Shown here piece by piece: positions 1-5,926 of a stretch of DNA of 7,205 nt. Position 1 is the first letter of the stretch; every line of letters begins with the position of its first letter. Location: the NCBI GenBank assembly GCA_964346495.1, contig CAYFUW010000094.1:1-7205 (forward strand), read 5' to 3'. Position numbers and translations under genes: made by a program. The notes under the pieces are model-generated. The model searched no databases. It was not told the origin of the DNA and was given only the letters and a program-made list of their open reading frames with translations. This DNA comes from JBGZFC01 sp964346495. Its GTDB lineage: Bacteria > Bacteroidota > Bacteroidia > Bacteroidales > Dysgonomonadaceae.

Positions 1-474
1 GACTGTACTGACCAGTTCTGGTTGAACCTTGACGATGTGACTGTTTACGGCGGTGATCCTGTTCCTCCTGCTGAAGGATACACTTACACTGTTACTAAAG
101 ACGGTGAAGTTATTGCATCAGGTCTTACTGAAACAACTTATATTGACAGCAATGTTCCTGAAGGTACTTACGAATACTGCGTAATTGTAGTATATCCTAC
201 TTGTACTTCTGATCCTGCTTGTGCAACTGTTACTGACATAAACGATGGCGTTGCCAACGCGGTTAAGGTTTACCCGAACCCGGCTACAAACGTTATCTAT
301 GTTAAAGGTGATGTTGAAAACGTTGTTATCTACAACTCTTTCGGACAAGCTGTGAAAGCCGGTATTAAAAACGGACAAATTGACGTTACGTCATTACAAA
401 ACGGTATTTATTACCTGGAAATCATAGGCGCGGACGAATCTCGTAAAGTAGAAAAAGTGATTATTGCGAAATAA
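1..474 (+). CDS. C-terminal part of a secreted gingipain/haemagglutinin-like adhesin with T9SS type A sorting domain (5' truncated by window edge)
   Basis: The frame is open from base 1, so the gene begins outside the window; 157 residues and a TAA stop are visible. Residues 1-18 (FWLNLDDVTV, then GG) look like the last strand of a cleaved-adhesin domain. Residues 27-78 (YTYTVTKDG, GLTETTY, EYCVIVVY) closely resemble the linker module between adhesin domains of Porphyromonas gingivalis RgpA, Kgp and HagA, as I remember those sequences. Residues about 84-157 are a type A T9SS sorting domain: YPNP at 91-94, a VVIYNSFGQ strand, LQNGIYYLEI, and a basic tail ending KVIIAK. Such proteins are exported by Sec, cross the outer membrane through T9SS, and lose this domain when anchored to A-LPS or released. 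Whether a protease domain lies upstream cannot be seen. The codons look richer in C and G than in the other genes, perhaps reflecting high expression. The TTG at base 22 is not a real start, because the homology continues upstream of it. Confidence 0.9.
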   Translation, partial: DCTDQFWLNLDDVTVYGGDPVPPAEGYTYTVTKDGEVIASGLTETTYIDSNVPEGTYEYCVIVVYPTCTSDPACATVTDINDGVANAVKVYPNPATNVIYVKGDVENVVIYNSFGQAVKAGIKNGQIDVTSLQNGIYYLEIIGADESRKVEKVIIAK

Positions 475-495
475 GAACTTTAATATATAAATTGT

Positions 496-526
496 AAAAA
501 GGGTTGCCAAATGGCAACCCTTTTTT
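496..526 (+). terminator. Rho-independent terminator after the T9SS adhesin gene
   Basis: An 8-bp GC-rich stem (501-508 with 513-520, GGGTTGCC/GGCAACCC) closes on the four-base loop AAAT. It is followed by six T (521-526) and preceded by five A (496-500) that lengthen the stem. It begins about 20 bases after the stop. The flanking A and T runs would allow some function from the opposite strand too, but gpmA has its own candidate terminator closer to it. Confidence 0.92.
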
Positions 527-537
527 AATAAATACAT

Positions 538-570
538 AAACCCAACGGGGTTTCAAGATCTGTTAGGTTT
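538..570. repeat. AAACCyAAC inverted-repeat element
   Basis: AAACCCAACGG (538-548) and CTGTTAGGTTT (560-570) can pair over 11 positions with one C-A mismatch and one G-T wobble. The left arm is also a small palindrome by itself (AAACCC-AACG-GGGTTT, 538-553). Closely related words occur at 6029-6045 and 1710-1719, each in another gap behind a minus-strand gene. The function is not evident. Confidence 0.5.
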
Positions 571-605
571 ATTGATGCTAAAATATGTCAACTGTAATTG
601 GTAGC

Positions 606-681
606 ACCAATGCTAAAAGCAAAAAGCACAATGCAGATTTGAAACTGCAATGTGCTAATGCCAAAAGCTAATATCCAAAAG
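606..681. repeat. Degenerate tandem 7-base repeat downstream of gpmA
   Basis: About eleven units fit a 7-base phase with one 6-base unit. Clear members are CTAAAAG (613-619), CAAAAAG (620-626), CACAATG (627-633), CAATGTG (648-654), CTAATG (655-660), CCAAAAG (661-667), CTAATAT (668-674) and CCAAAAG (675-681). The two CCAAAAG copies are exactly 14 bases apart. The array starts within ten bases of the gpmA stop. CCAAAAG and CTAATAT recur exactly at 6118-6124 and 6097-6103 behind another gene. Confidence 0.65.
620..656 (-). terminator. Candidate gpmA terminator: hairpin with one central A-A mismatch
   Basis: Arms 625-636 (AGCACAATGCAG) and 645-656 (CTGCAATGTGCT) pair as 6 bp, one A-A mismatch (631/650) and 5 bp around an eight-base loop. 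Read on the minus strand, the hairpin lies 34 bases past the gpmA stop and runs into TTTTGCTTTTAG, an interrupted T tract. The mismatch and broken tract suggest only moderate strength. The arms coincide with units of the 7-base repeat. Confidence 0.65.
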
Positions 682-689
682 TCTTTAGC

Positions 690-1436
690 TTACTTATTCT
701 TCGCCTGATTTGCAACCGCATCCATCAATTTTTTAATCTCTTCCGGATCGCCTAAGAAATAATCTTTTTGCAAATTCATATTATCATCAAATTCAAACAC
801 ATAAGGAACTCCTGTCGGAAGGTTTAGGCTTACAATATCTTCGTTCGAAATATTTTTTAGATGTTTGATAATTCCTCTCAAGCTGTTACCGTGAGCCGCA
901 ATGATTATCTCGTTATGTTTTTTCATTTCGGGTACTATAACATCATTCCAATATGGCAGAATTCTCTCAACTGTCTCCTTCAATGACTCGGTAAGCGGTA
1001 GCTGTTTTTCATCGATACCTTTATAACGAAGGTCTTGGTGCGGCGCACGCTCATCATCTTTACTTAATGGTGTAGGTGGTACATCATAACTTCTACGCCA
1101 AATAAGCACCTGCTCGTCGCCATATTTCGCAGCTGTCTCGGCTTTATTAAGACCTTGAAGCATACCGTAATGTTTTTCGTTGAGTCTCCAAGTCTTTTCT
1201 ACAGGAATCCAATCCAAGTCCATCTCATCGAGTACGATATTGAGAGTTTTCACTGCTCTTTTCAGATAAGAGGTGTATGCTTTCTCAAATTTGAATCCCT
1301 CTTTTTTAAGTAATTTTCCGGCTTTGTGTGCTTCTTCAACACCCTTTTCGGTCAAATCGACATCTGTCCAGCCTGTAAATCTATTCTCTTTATTCCATGT
1401 ACTTTCGCCATGACGAATTAAAACTACTTTCTTCAT
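690..1436 (-). CDS. gpmA: 2,3-bisphosphoglycerate-dependent phosphoglycerate mutase
   Basis: This cytoplasmic enzyme interconverts 3-phosphoglycerate and 2-phosphoglycerate in glycolysis and gluconeogenesis, through a phosphohistidine primed by 2,3-bisphosphoglycerate. The 248-residue length is normal for the dPGM family. Visible motifs are LIRHGESTWN (residues 6-15) with the phosphorylated His9, ENRFTGWTDVDLTEKG (17-32), Arg60, the acid/base Glu87 in WRLNEKHYG (83-91), WRRSYDVPP (113-121) and the second catalytic His182 in AAHGNSLRG (180-188). These match His10, Arg61, Glu88 and His183 of the E. coli enzyme, shifted by one. The ATG at 1434-1436 is the only sensible start, since MKKVVLIRHGE is the usual N-terminus. 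No Shine-Dalgarno is obvious. The gene appears to be a single transcript with a promoter at about 1491 and a terminator near 620-656. Identification is secure. Confidence 0.97.
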   Translation of the reverse strand: MKKVVLIRHGESTWNKENRFTGWTDVDLTEKGVEEAHKAGKLLKKEGFKFEKAYTSYLKRAVKTLNIVLDEMDLDWIPVEKTWRLNEKHYGMLQGLNKAETAAKYGDEQVLIWRRSYDVPPTPLSKDDERAPHQDLRYKGIDEKQLPLTESLKETVERILPYWNDVIVPEMKKHNEIIIAAHGNSLRGIIKHLKNISNEDIVSLNLPTGVPYVFEFDDNMNLQKDYFLGDPEEIKKLMDAVANQAKNK

Positions 1437-1490
1437 TTGATAAAAAAATTAATTGTTTTTTACTGTTCTATTAACTTTGATGTAACTATA

Positions 1491-1498
1491 CAAATCTA
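1491..1498 (-). promoter_or_regulatory. Candidate -7 box of the gpmA promoter
   Basis: Read on the minus strand, this is TAGATTTG, an exact fit to the Bacteroidota -7 consensus TAnnTTTG. The -33 element is poor: a TGTT at 1520-1523, 21 bases upstream, is the nearest candidate. Transcription would start near 1484-1487, giving a leader of about 50 bases before the gpmA ATG. Confidence 0.55.
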
Positions 1499-1616
1499 CT
1501 AATTTTTTGGTTAATTTGTAACATTTTTCGTGTAATTACTTATATGAATATCTGTAATTATTCCCAAATTTTTATTTCCTATATTGTTTCGGGTCGCTAC
1601 ACCTTTTATATTGACC

Positions 1617-1649
1617 AAGTAGCAGCTAATTTTGAATTAGCAGCTACTT
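1617..1649. repeat. Perfect-but-one inverted repeat, 15-base arms with A-A mismatch
   Basis: Arms 1617-1631 and 1635-1649 pair as 7 bp (AAGTAGC/GCTACTT), an A-A mismatch (1624/1642) and 7 bp (GCTAATT/AATTAGC) around the three-base loop TTG. Outside them TTGAC (1611-1615) and GTCAA (1659-1663) can form an outer stem. No T tract follows on either strand, so it is not a classical terminator. It could be an mRNA 3'-end stabiliser of the MATE transcript or a repeat element. Confidence 0.6.
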
Positions 1650-1723
1650 AACCAAAAAGTCAATGGCAAACAGCTAATTGTAGCAAAGCGAAAATCACAC
1701 CATAGCGGTAAAACCTAACTGCC

Positions 1724-1758
1724 GTAATTGCTAATTGTTAATTCCACATTGCTAATTG
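1724..1758. repeat. Degenerate tandem 7-base repeat downstream of the MATE gene
   Basis: Five units in one phase: GTAATTG (1724), CTAATTG (1731), TTAATTC (1738), CACATTG (1745) and CTAATTG (1752). The array ends six bases from the MATE stop codon. CACATTGC (1745-1752) is the reverse complement of the GCAATGTG word found in the hairpins at 647-654 and 6062-6069. Confidence 0.65.
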
Positions 1759-1764
1759 ATTCAG

Positions 1765-3030
1765 CTATCTCATCAGCAAATCATGTTTATTTTTCATCAA
1801 ATTTCTTACTAAAATAAAGGACAACATAGCAGCCAGAAAATCGGATACAGGCATTGAAAGCCAAACACCGTTTAATCCAAAAATTGGCGGAATTATCAAA
1901 AGCGAAGGAGCCAAAAACAGTAGCTGCCTACTCAAACCCTGTATGATAGCCTCTTTAGCACGCCCTATACTTTGATAGAAACCCGATGCAACAATCTGGA
2001 AACCGACTACAGGTAACGATATTGTTGCAATTCTTATACCGTTTTCTGCAATATCAAGCAATGCCGAATCGGTAGTAAAAGCATTTGCAAATAACCTCGG
2101 AAAGAAAAATCCTATAACAAAACCCACACATGTTATTATTGTAGCTACCCTAATGGAATAGTTGAAAGTTTCACGGACTCTTCCATGATTCTTAGCTCCA
2201 AAATTATAGCCGATAATAGGTTGTATTCCCTGATTCAATCCAACAACCAACATCACTATCAACATCAACATTGAGTTCAATATTCCGAAAGCACCAATCG
2301 CCAAATCTCCGCCATATTTCATTAGTGATGTGTTGAGCAAAACAGCCACACTCGAAGCTGCTACCTGCATACTAAAAGGAGAAAATCCGATAGAAACTAT
2401 TGCCAGTATAATATCTTTGTTAAATCTTATATTTTCAAATTTCAAACGGATAAGGCTATCTTTCTGTACGAAGTGAAACATCACAAACAGCATACCTATA
2501 AACATAGAGATAACCGTTGCCCAGGCAACTCCGGCTATTCCCTTCTTGAAAACATAGATAAATATCGGGACTAAAATAACATTAAGCACAGCGCCTATCA
2601 ACATGGTTATCATTGCTTTGCGAGGATAACCGGATGCTCGCATCATATTATTGAAACTATAGCAAAGACTAATAAAAACATTTCCGAGAAGTACTATTTT
2701 CAGATAATCGCGTGCATAAGGTAGCGTATTCTCGCTTGCTCCAAATGCAAAAAGAATCTCATCTATATAGGCATAAATAAGTGAAATAAAAATAGTATTC
2801 AAAATTACTATAAGCAGCAACGAGTTACCGAGTATCTTTTCGGCTATATCTTTTCTTTTTTGGCCCAAACTGATAGAGATACGAGCAGCAGCACCCGCAC
2901 CAACCAACATACCCAAAGCCGATGTAAGAGTTGTTATCGGAAAAGTCAACGCCAAGCCTGATATTGCCAATGCACCTACACCCTGCCCAATAAAAATTCG
3001 GTCAACAATATTATACAGTACATTTACCAA
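1765..3030 (-). CDS. MATE family multidrug/sodium antiporter (MepA-like), 5' end uncertain
   Basis: This is an inner-membrane efflux protein that exchanges cations for drugs or other organic compounds. The 421 residues counted here contain the MATE pattern of long hydrophobic helices in two similar halves: YNIVDRIFIGQGVGALAISG at the start, VGAGAAARISISLGQ and NNMMRASGYPRKAM in the first half, and GLNQGIQPIIGYNFGAKN with GFYQSIGRAKEAI in the second. The GIQPIIGYNFGA motif resembles MepA-type MATE transporters. The substrate cannot be read from sequence. The given start is a TTG and is only the first accepted start codon: the family's N-terminal helix (SLPAIVGTLVN) is encoded upstream in the same frame, so the real protein is probably 440-460 residues. 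It lies directly behind the UPF0597 gene on the same strand with no clear promoter between, which suggests one transcript. Confidence 0.9.
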   Translation of the reverse strand: MVNVLYNIVDRIFIGQGVGALAISGLALTFPITTLTSALGMLVGAGAAARISISLGQKRKDIAEKILGNSLLLIVILNTIFISLIYAYIDEILFAFGASENTLPYARDYLKIVLLGNVFISLCYSFNNMMRASGYPRKAMITMLIGAVLNVILVPIFIYVFKKGIAGVAWATVISMFIGMLFVMFHFVQKDSLIRLKFENIRFNKDIILAIVSIGFSPFSMQVAASSVAVLLNTSLMKYGGDLAIGAFGILNSMLMLIVMLVVGLNQGIQPIIGYNFGAKNHGRVRETFNYSIRVATIITCVGFVIGFFFPRLFANAFTTDSALLDIAENGIRIATISLPVVGFQIVASGFYQSIGRAKEAIIQGLSRQLLFLAPSLLIIPPIFGLNGVWLSMPVSDFLAAMLSFILVRNLMKNKHDLLMR

Positions 3031-3150
3031 AGTACCAACAATAGCCGGAAGTGAATACTCCCAGACTAACTTGCTGATTTTTTTGGTTTCAAGGTTAAGT
3101 CCTTTATTATTTATGTTTGATGCTTTAATACGGCTGTTATTATTTGTTTG
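3031..3150 (-). other. In-frame upstream extension of the MATE gene with no ATG, GTG or TTG
   Basis: The MATE frame stays open for 40 codons up to a TGA at 3151-3153, overlapping the end of the UPF0597 gene. Translation gives KKISKLVWEYSLPAIVGT joined to the residues from 3030, the expected first helix of a MATE protein, so this is coding homology. None of the 40 codons is ATG, GTG or TTG; only ATT (3127-3129), ATA (3112-3114) and ATC (3076-3078) are near-starts. In another frame a TTG (3090-3092) lies seven bases after AAAGGA (3100-3105) and reads into a run of seven A (3078-3084). A one-base shift there would enter the MATE frame. Confidence 0.7.
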
Positions 3151-4423
3151 TCATTATATTAAGGACGATTTTATCGGTTTCCTGCATCCCTTTATTTCCT
3201 ATGATACCAAGATTCTTGATGGTTTGGTCTATATCCTCATTAACTATACCCTCTTGCGATGATACTACCTCATTTTCTATAGCCATTAGTGCCGAGAGCG
3301 TGGCTGTATAGGTGCCACTTGCAATTTTCAATGCACAGCTCGGTTTTGCTCCGTCGCAAATCATACCCGTGATATTGGCTATCATATTTTTAGCGGCAAA
3401 AACAATTTGCGCATAACTACCTCCCATCAAATAGGTTATCCCACAACTTGAACCTGTTGATGCCACAACACAACCACATAGAGCCGACAATCTACCCAAA
3501 TGCTGTTTGATATAAATTACCGTCAAACCACTCAAAATAAGTGCACGTGTAAGAGTCTGTTCATCGCATTCGATCTCTTCGGCATAGGTTAAAACGGGCA
3601 GTGTAGCTGCAACTCCTTGATTACCACTTCCAGAATTGCTCATTACAGGTATAAGCGCACCATCCATACGAGCATCGCAAGCACCTGCAGTAACAGAAAT
3701 CATGCGACTATGAGCATTATCTCCAAAAAGAAATTTCCCTTTTTCTCCCGATATATGTTTAGATACATTGTGTCCATAACTGCTTTTTTGTGAGAAATTT
3801 GACGCTTCACGATTCATTTTTGCAGCATCGAGAATAAAACTCAACTCTTCAACCGGTGATTCGTGAGCATATTCATAAATCTTCCGAAAAGTAAGTTTTA
3901 CATCACTTTCTTCTTCCTCAGATTCAACCACAAACTTATTATCTAACATCACAATACCATTCTTCTCTATATATGTAAACTGAGTATGATTGCCTCTGAT
4001 AATAGCAACTGAACTGTTGTCTTGAGCAAAGCATCGCACCTCGATATAGAGTTTATCTTCTATATCAGGCTTTAAGTCAATTTTTATGCGTTGTTCATCA
4101 ATAAACTGTTTGCCATGCTCAACATCATCCGGTGTCAAATCTTGAAGAACTTCGAGACCATATTCCGATTTACCAATCGATGCTCCCAAAGCAATTGCAA
4201 TAGGCAAACCAATCATCCCCGTTCCGGGTATCCCTACACCCATAGCATTTTTAATAATATTGCCACTCAACAAAACCTCGATACGTTCGGGTTTTTGTCC
4301 TAAAATCTCTGTCGATTTTGCAACACAAAGCGAAACCGCAACCGGTTCGGTACAACCTATTGCAGGAACTATCTCTCTACGCATCAACTCTTTAATTCTG
4401 TTTCTTTCTTCCTGGTGTAACAT
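3140..4423 (-). CDS. UPF0597 / CyuA-type Fe-S L-cysteine desulfidase (serine dehydratase alpha-like)
   Basis: This is a 427-residue cytoplasmic protein of the UPF0597 family, which includes E. coli YhaM (CyuA) and archaeal L-cysteine desulfidase. The archaeal enzyme splits cysteine to pyruvate, ammonia and sulfide using a [4Fe-4S] cluster. Key features are VPAIGCTEPVA (Cys24), the glycine-rich GVGIPGTGMIGLPIAIALGA, GACDARMDGALIP with SNSGSGNQG, CGC (316-318), TGSSCG (Cys327) and CDGAKPSC (Cys356, Cys363). The spacing of Cys24, Cys316, Cys356 and Cys363 mirrors the cluster cysteines 25, 282, 322 and 329 of the Methanocaldococcus enzyme as I recall them, including the 40- and 7-residue gaps. 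Substrate preference (cysteine or serine) is not settled by sequence. The ATG at 4421-4423 gives the family's N-terminus and sits about 30 bases from a promoter match. It precedes the MATE gene and may be co-transcribed with it. Confidence 0.9.
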   Translation of the reverse strand: MLHQEERNRIKELMRREIVPAIGCTEPVAVSLCVAKSTEILGQKPERIEVLLSGNIIKNAMGVGIPGTGMIGLPIAIALGASIGKSEYGLEVLQDLTPDDVEHGKQFIDEQRIKIDLKPDIEDKLYIEVRCFAQDNSSVAIIRGNHTQFTYIEKNGIVMLDNKFVVESEEEESDVKLTFRKIYEYAHESPVEELSFILDAAKMNREASNFSQKSSYGHNVSKHISGEKGKFLFGDNAHSRMISVTAGACDARMDGALIPVMSNSGSGNQGVAATLPVLTYAEEIECDEQTLTRALILSGLTVIYIKQHLGRLSALCGCVVASTGSSCGITYLMGGSYAQIVFAAKNMIANITGMICDGAKPSCALKIASGTYTATLSALMAIENEVVSSQEGIVNEDIDQTIKNLGIIGNKGMQETDKIVLNIMTNK

Positions 4424-4460
4424 AAAAATATATATTAAGAAATTGTTCTAAAATAAGACG

Positions 4461-4491
4461 CAAATTTACACAAAAATCCGCAGATTATAAA
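4461..4491 (-). promoter_or_regulatory. Promoter of the UPF0597-MATE transcript
   Basis: Read on the minus strand, TTTA (4488-4491), 19 bases, then TAAATTTG (4461-4468). This matches the Bacteroidota consensus TTTG-N19-TAnnTTTG with one change in the -33 box. The expected start near 4454-4457 gives a leader of about 30 bases. Confidence 0.6.
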
Positions 4492-4566
4492 GATGATTTT
4501 GAAACTTTATACTTTATATAGATTATACAATCTCGCAAATATCGTACAAGGAAAATCACGGTTTAT

Positions 4567-4597
4567 TTTGAAATATCAATAATTAAAGTTAAATTTG
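4567..4597 (+). promoter_or_regulatory. Consensus Bacteroidota promoter of the DUF2851 gene
   Basis: TTTG (4567-4570), exactly 19 bases, then TAAATTTG (4590-4597) is a full match to TTTG-N19-TAnnTTTG. Transcription should start near 4601-4605, leaving a leader of only about 15 bases before the ATG at 4619. The TTG at 4595 lies inside the -7 box and would not be in the mRNA, so this promoter decides the start. Confidence 0.75.
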
Positions 4598-4618
4598 AAT
4601 TTTAAAAACCCATGGAAA

Positions 4619-5914
4619 ATGAAAGATAGAGAACAATTTTTGCATTATATCTGGAAACTGAGACTTTTTGCTCAGACAAACCTACTAACAACAGATAATC
4701 AAACGATTGAAATTATCGATCCGGGTATTTACAACATGAATGCGGGACCCGATTTCTTTAATGCTAAAATTAAAATCGGAAACAAAGTATGGGCAGGTAA
4801 TGTAGAGATACATTGCAAAGCAGATGATTGGGCAAAGCATAAACATAACGAAGATGAAAGTTATGACTCTGTGATACTTCACGTTGCAGAAAAGATTAAT
4901 TGCGAAGTATTCAATACTAAAGGTATGCAAATTCCACAACTGAAATTGATTGTTACGCCAGATATTGAGAAAAAAGCGGATAATCTTTTGCAAAGCAGCC
5001 TGAATATCCCCTGTAAAAATCATCTTCCCAATATTGATAAAAAAGTGATAAGTTCGTGGCTCAATGTTCTTGCAATAGAGCGTATAGAGAGAAAAACCGA
5101 CGATATTTTTACTCATTTAAGTAGATACAACAACTCTTGGGATGATGTTCTATACGTTCTACTGAGTCGCAATTACGGATTCGGCATTAATTCTGATGCT
5201 TTCGAGAGATTGGCTTTGAGCTTGCCTTACAATTTGATCCAAAAACATGGCGACAATCTGTTTCAAATAGAGGCTTTGATGTTTGGACAAGCCGGAATGT
5301 TGCAAAACAAATCTATTGCCGATGATTATTATCTCCGACTCAAAAACGAATATCATTTCTTACAAAATAAGTATCAGCTCAAGCCTTTGCAAGACTTTTT
5401 ATTTAAAAAAATGAGAGTCAGACCAAAATCATTTCCACAAATAAGAATAGCACAATTGGCTTCACTACTTCAACAATCGGGACGACTATTCTCTACTCTA
5501 CTTGATATTGACGATTACAAACGACTGCGATTATATTTCCAAAGCAACACATCAGAATATTGGAAACATCACTTTACATTTGAAAAAAAGAGTGAAAAGT
5601 CGGACAAATATTTGGGCGACTCGTCATTAAACATCATTCTGATAAACACCGTTGTACCTATACTGTTTGCTTACGGAAAAAAAACAGAGCAAGAAAAATA
5701 TATCGATAGAGCTATATATTTTTTAGAGTCAATAAAACCGGAGCGAAATGCGATTATCAACGAATTTAAAGAATACGGAATAACACCCGCCAATGCTGCA
5801 GATTCTCAATCTCTCATCCAGCTACGCAAAGAGTACTGTGATAAAAGAAAATGTTTATATTGCAAAATCGGGTATTCAATATTGGCACAAGAAAATTATA
5901 ATTTACGAATTTAA
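4619..5914 (+). CDS. DUF2851 family protein
   Basis: The 431-residue protein has no known function; the family is, as far as I know, largely restricted to Bacteroidota. The conserved N-terminal block contains FLHYIWKLRLF (residues 7-17), PGIYNMNAGPDFFNAKIKIG (35-54) and WAGNVEIHCKADDW (58-71), followed by HKHNEDESYDSVILHV (74-89). The Asp45 to Glu63-x-His65 arrangement, with nearby histidines, resembles the core of PD-(D/E)XK nucleases; this is my inference. The middle is helical and Leu-rich. The C-terminus ends in GITPANAADSQSLIQL and a cysteine cluster, YCDKRKCLYC (Cys407, Cys412, Cys415), which could bind metal. There is no signal peptide or membrane segment, so it is probably cytoplasmic. 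ATG 4619 is chosen because a perfect promoter covers the alternative TTG at 4595. It stands alone, divergent from UPF0597 and convergent with the next gene. Confidence 0.88.
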   Translation: MKDREQFLHYIWKLRLFAQTNLLTTDNQTIEIIDPGIYNMNAGPDFFNAKIKIGNKVWAGNVEIHCKADDWAKHKHNEDESYDSVILHVAEKINCEVFNTKGMQIPQLKLIVTPDIEKKADNLLQSSLNIPCKNHLPNIDKKVISSWLNVLAIERIERKTDDIFTHLSRYNNSWDDVLYVLLSRNYGFGINSDAFERLALSLPYNLIQKHGDNLFQIEALMFGQAGMLQNKSIADDYYLRLKNEYHFLQNKYQLKPLQDFLFKKMRVRPKSFPQIRIAQLASLLQQSGRLFSTLLDIDDYKRLRLYFQSNTSEYWKHHFTFEKKSEKSDKYLGDSSLNIILINTVVPILFAYGKKTEQEKYIDRAIYFLESIKPERNAIINEFKEYGITPANAADSQSLIQLRKEYCDKRKCLYCKIGYSILAQENYNLRI

Positions 5915-5926
5915 ATTCATATTGAA

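Larger units (their letters stand above)
1437..1764. other. 328-base gap between MATE and gpmA: gpmA promoter plus repeats
   Basis: No credible gene is seen on either strand. From left to right it holds the gpmA leader and promoter (1437-1525), an AT-rich stretch with TGTAATTA at 1531-1538 and again at 1553-1560, a 15-base-arm hairpin (1617-1649), an isolated CTAATTG (1674-1680), an AAAACCTAAC word (1710-1719) and a 7-base repeat run (1724-1758) ending near the MATE stop. I found no hairpin with a T tract that would clearly end the MATE transcript, so read-through into gpmA is possible. Confidence 0.6.

Noticed and set aside
606..681. CRISPR-like array
   Set aside because: The units are 7 bases and contiguous without spacers, and no cas gene is near.
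1531..1560. Direct repeat TGTAATTA as an operator for gpmA
   Set aside because: It is short, AT-rich and well upstream of the likely promoter; chance is the simplest explanation.
1617..1649. Classical terminator for the MATE gene
   Set aside because: The stem is strong, but neither strand has a T run after it; kept as a structured repeat instead.
3071..3262. Plus-strand open frame of 63 codons
   Set aside because: It is antisense to the UPF0597 3' end and the MATE 5' end, has no recognisable domain or promoter, and looks like a shadow of the real genes.
4595..4618. TTG start eight codons upstream for DUF2851
   Set aside because: It falls inside a consensus -7 box, so it should not be transcribed; the family N-terminus begins near MKDREQFLHYIW.
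4685..5116. Minus-strand open frame of 143 codons inside DUF2851
   Set aside because: It is antisense to a well-supported conserved gene, rich in Ile, Phe, Asn and Cys as expected from AT-rich reverse frames, and lacks motifs.
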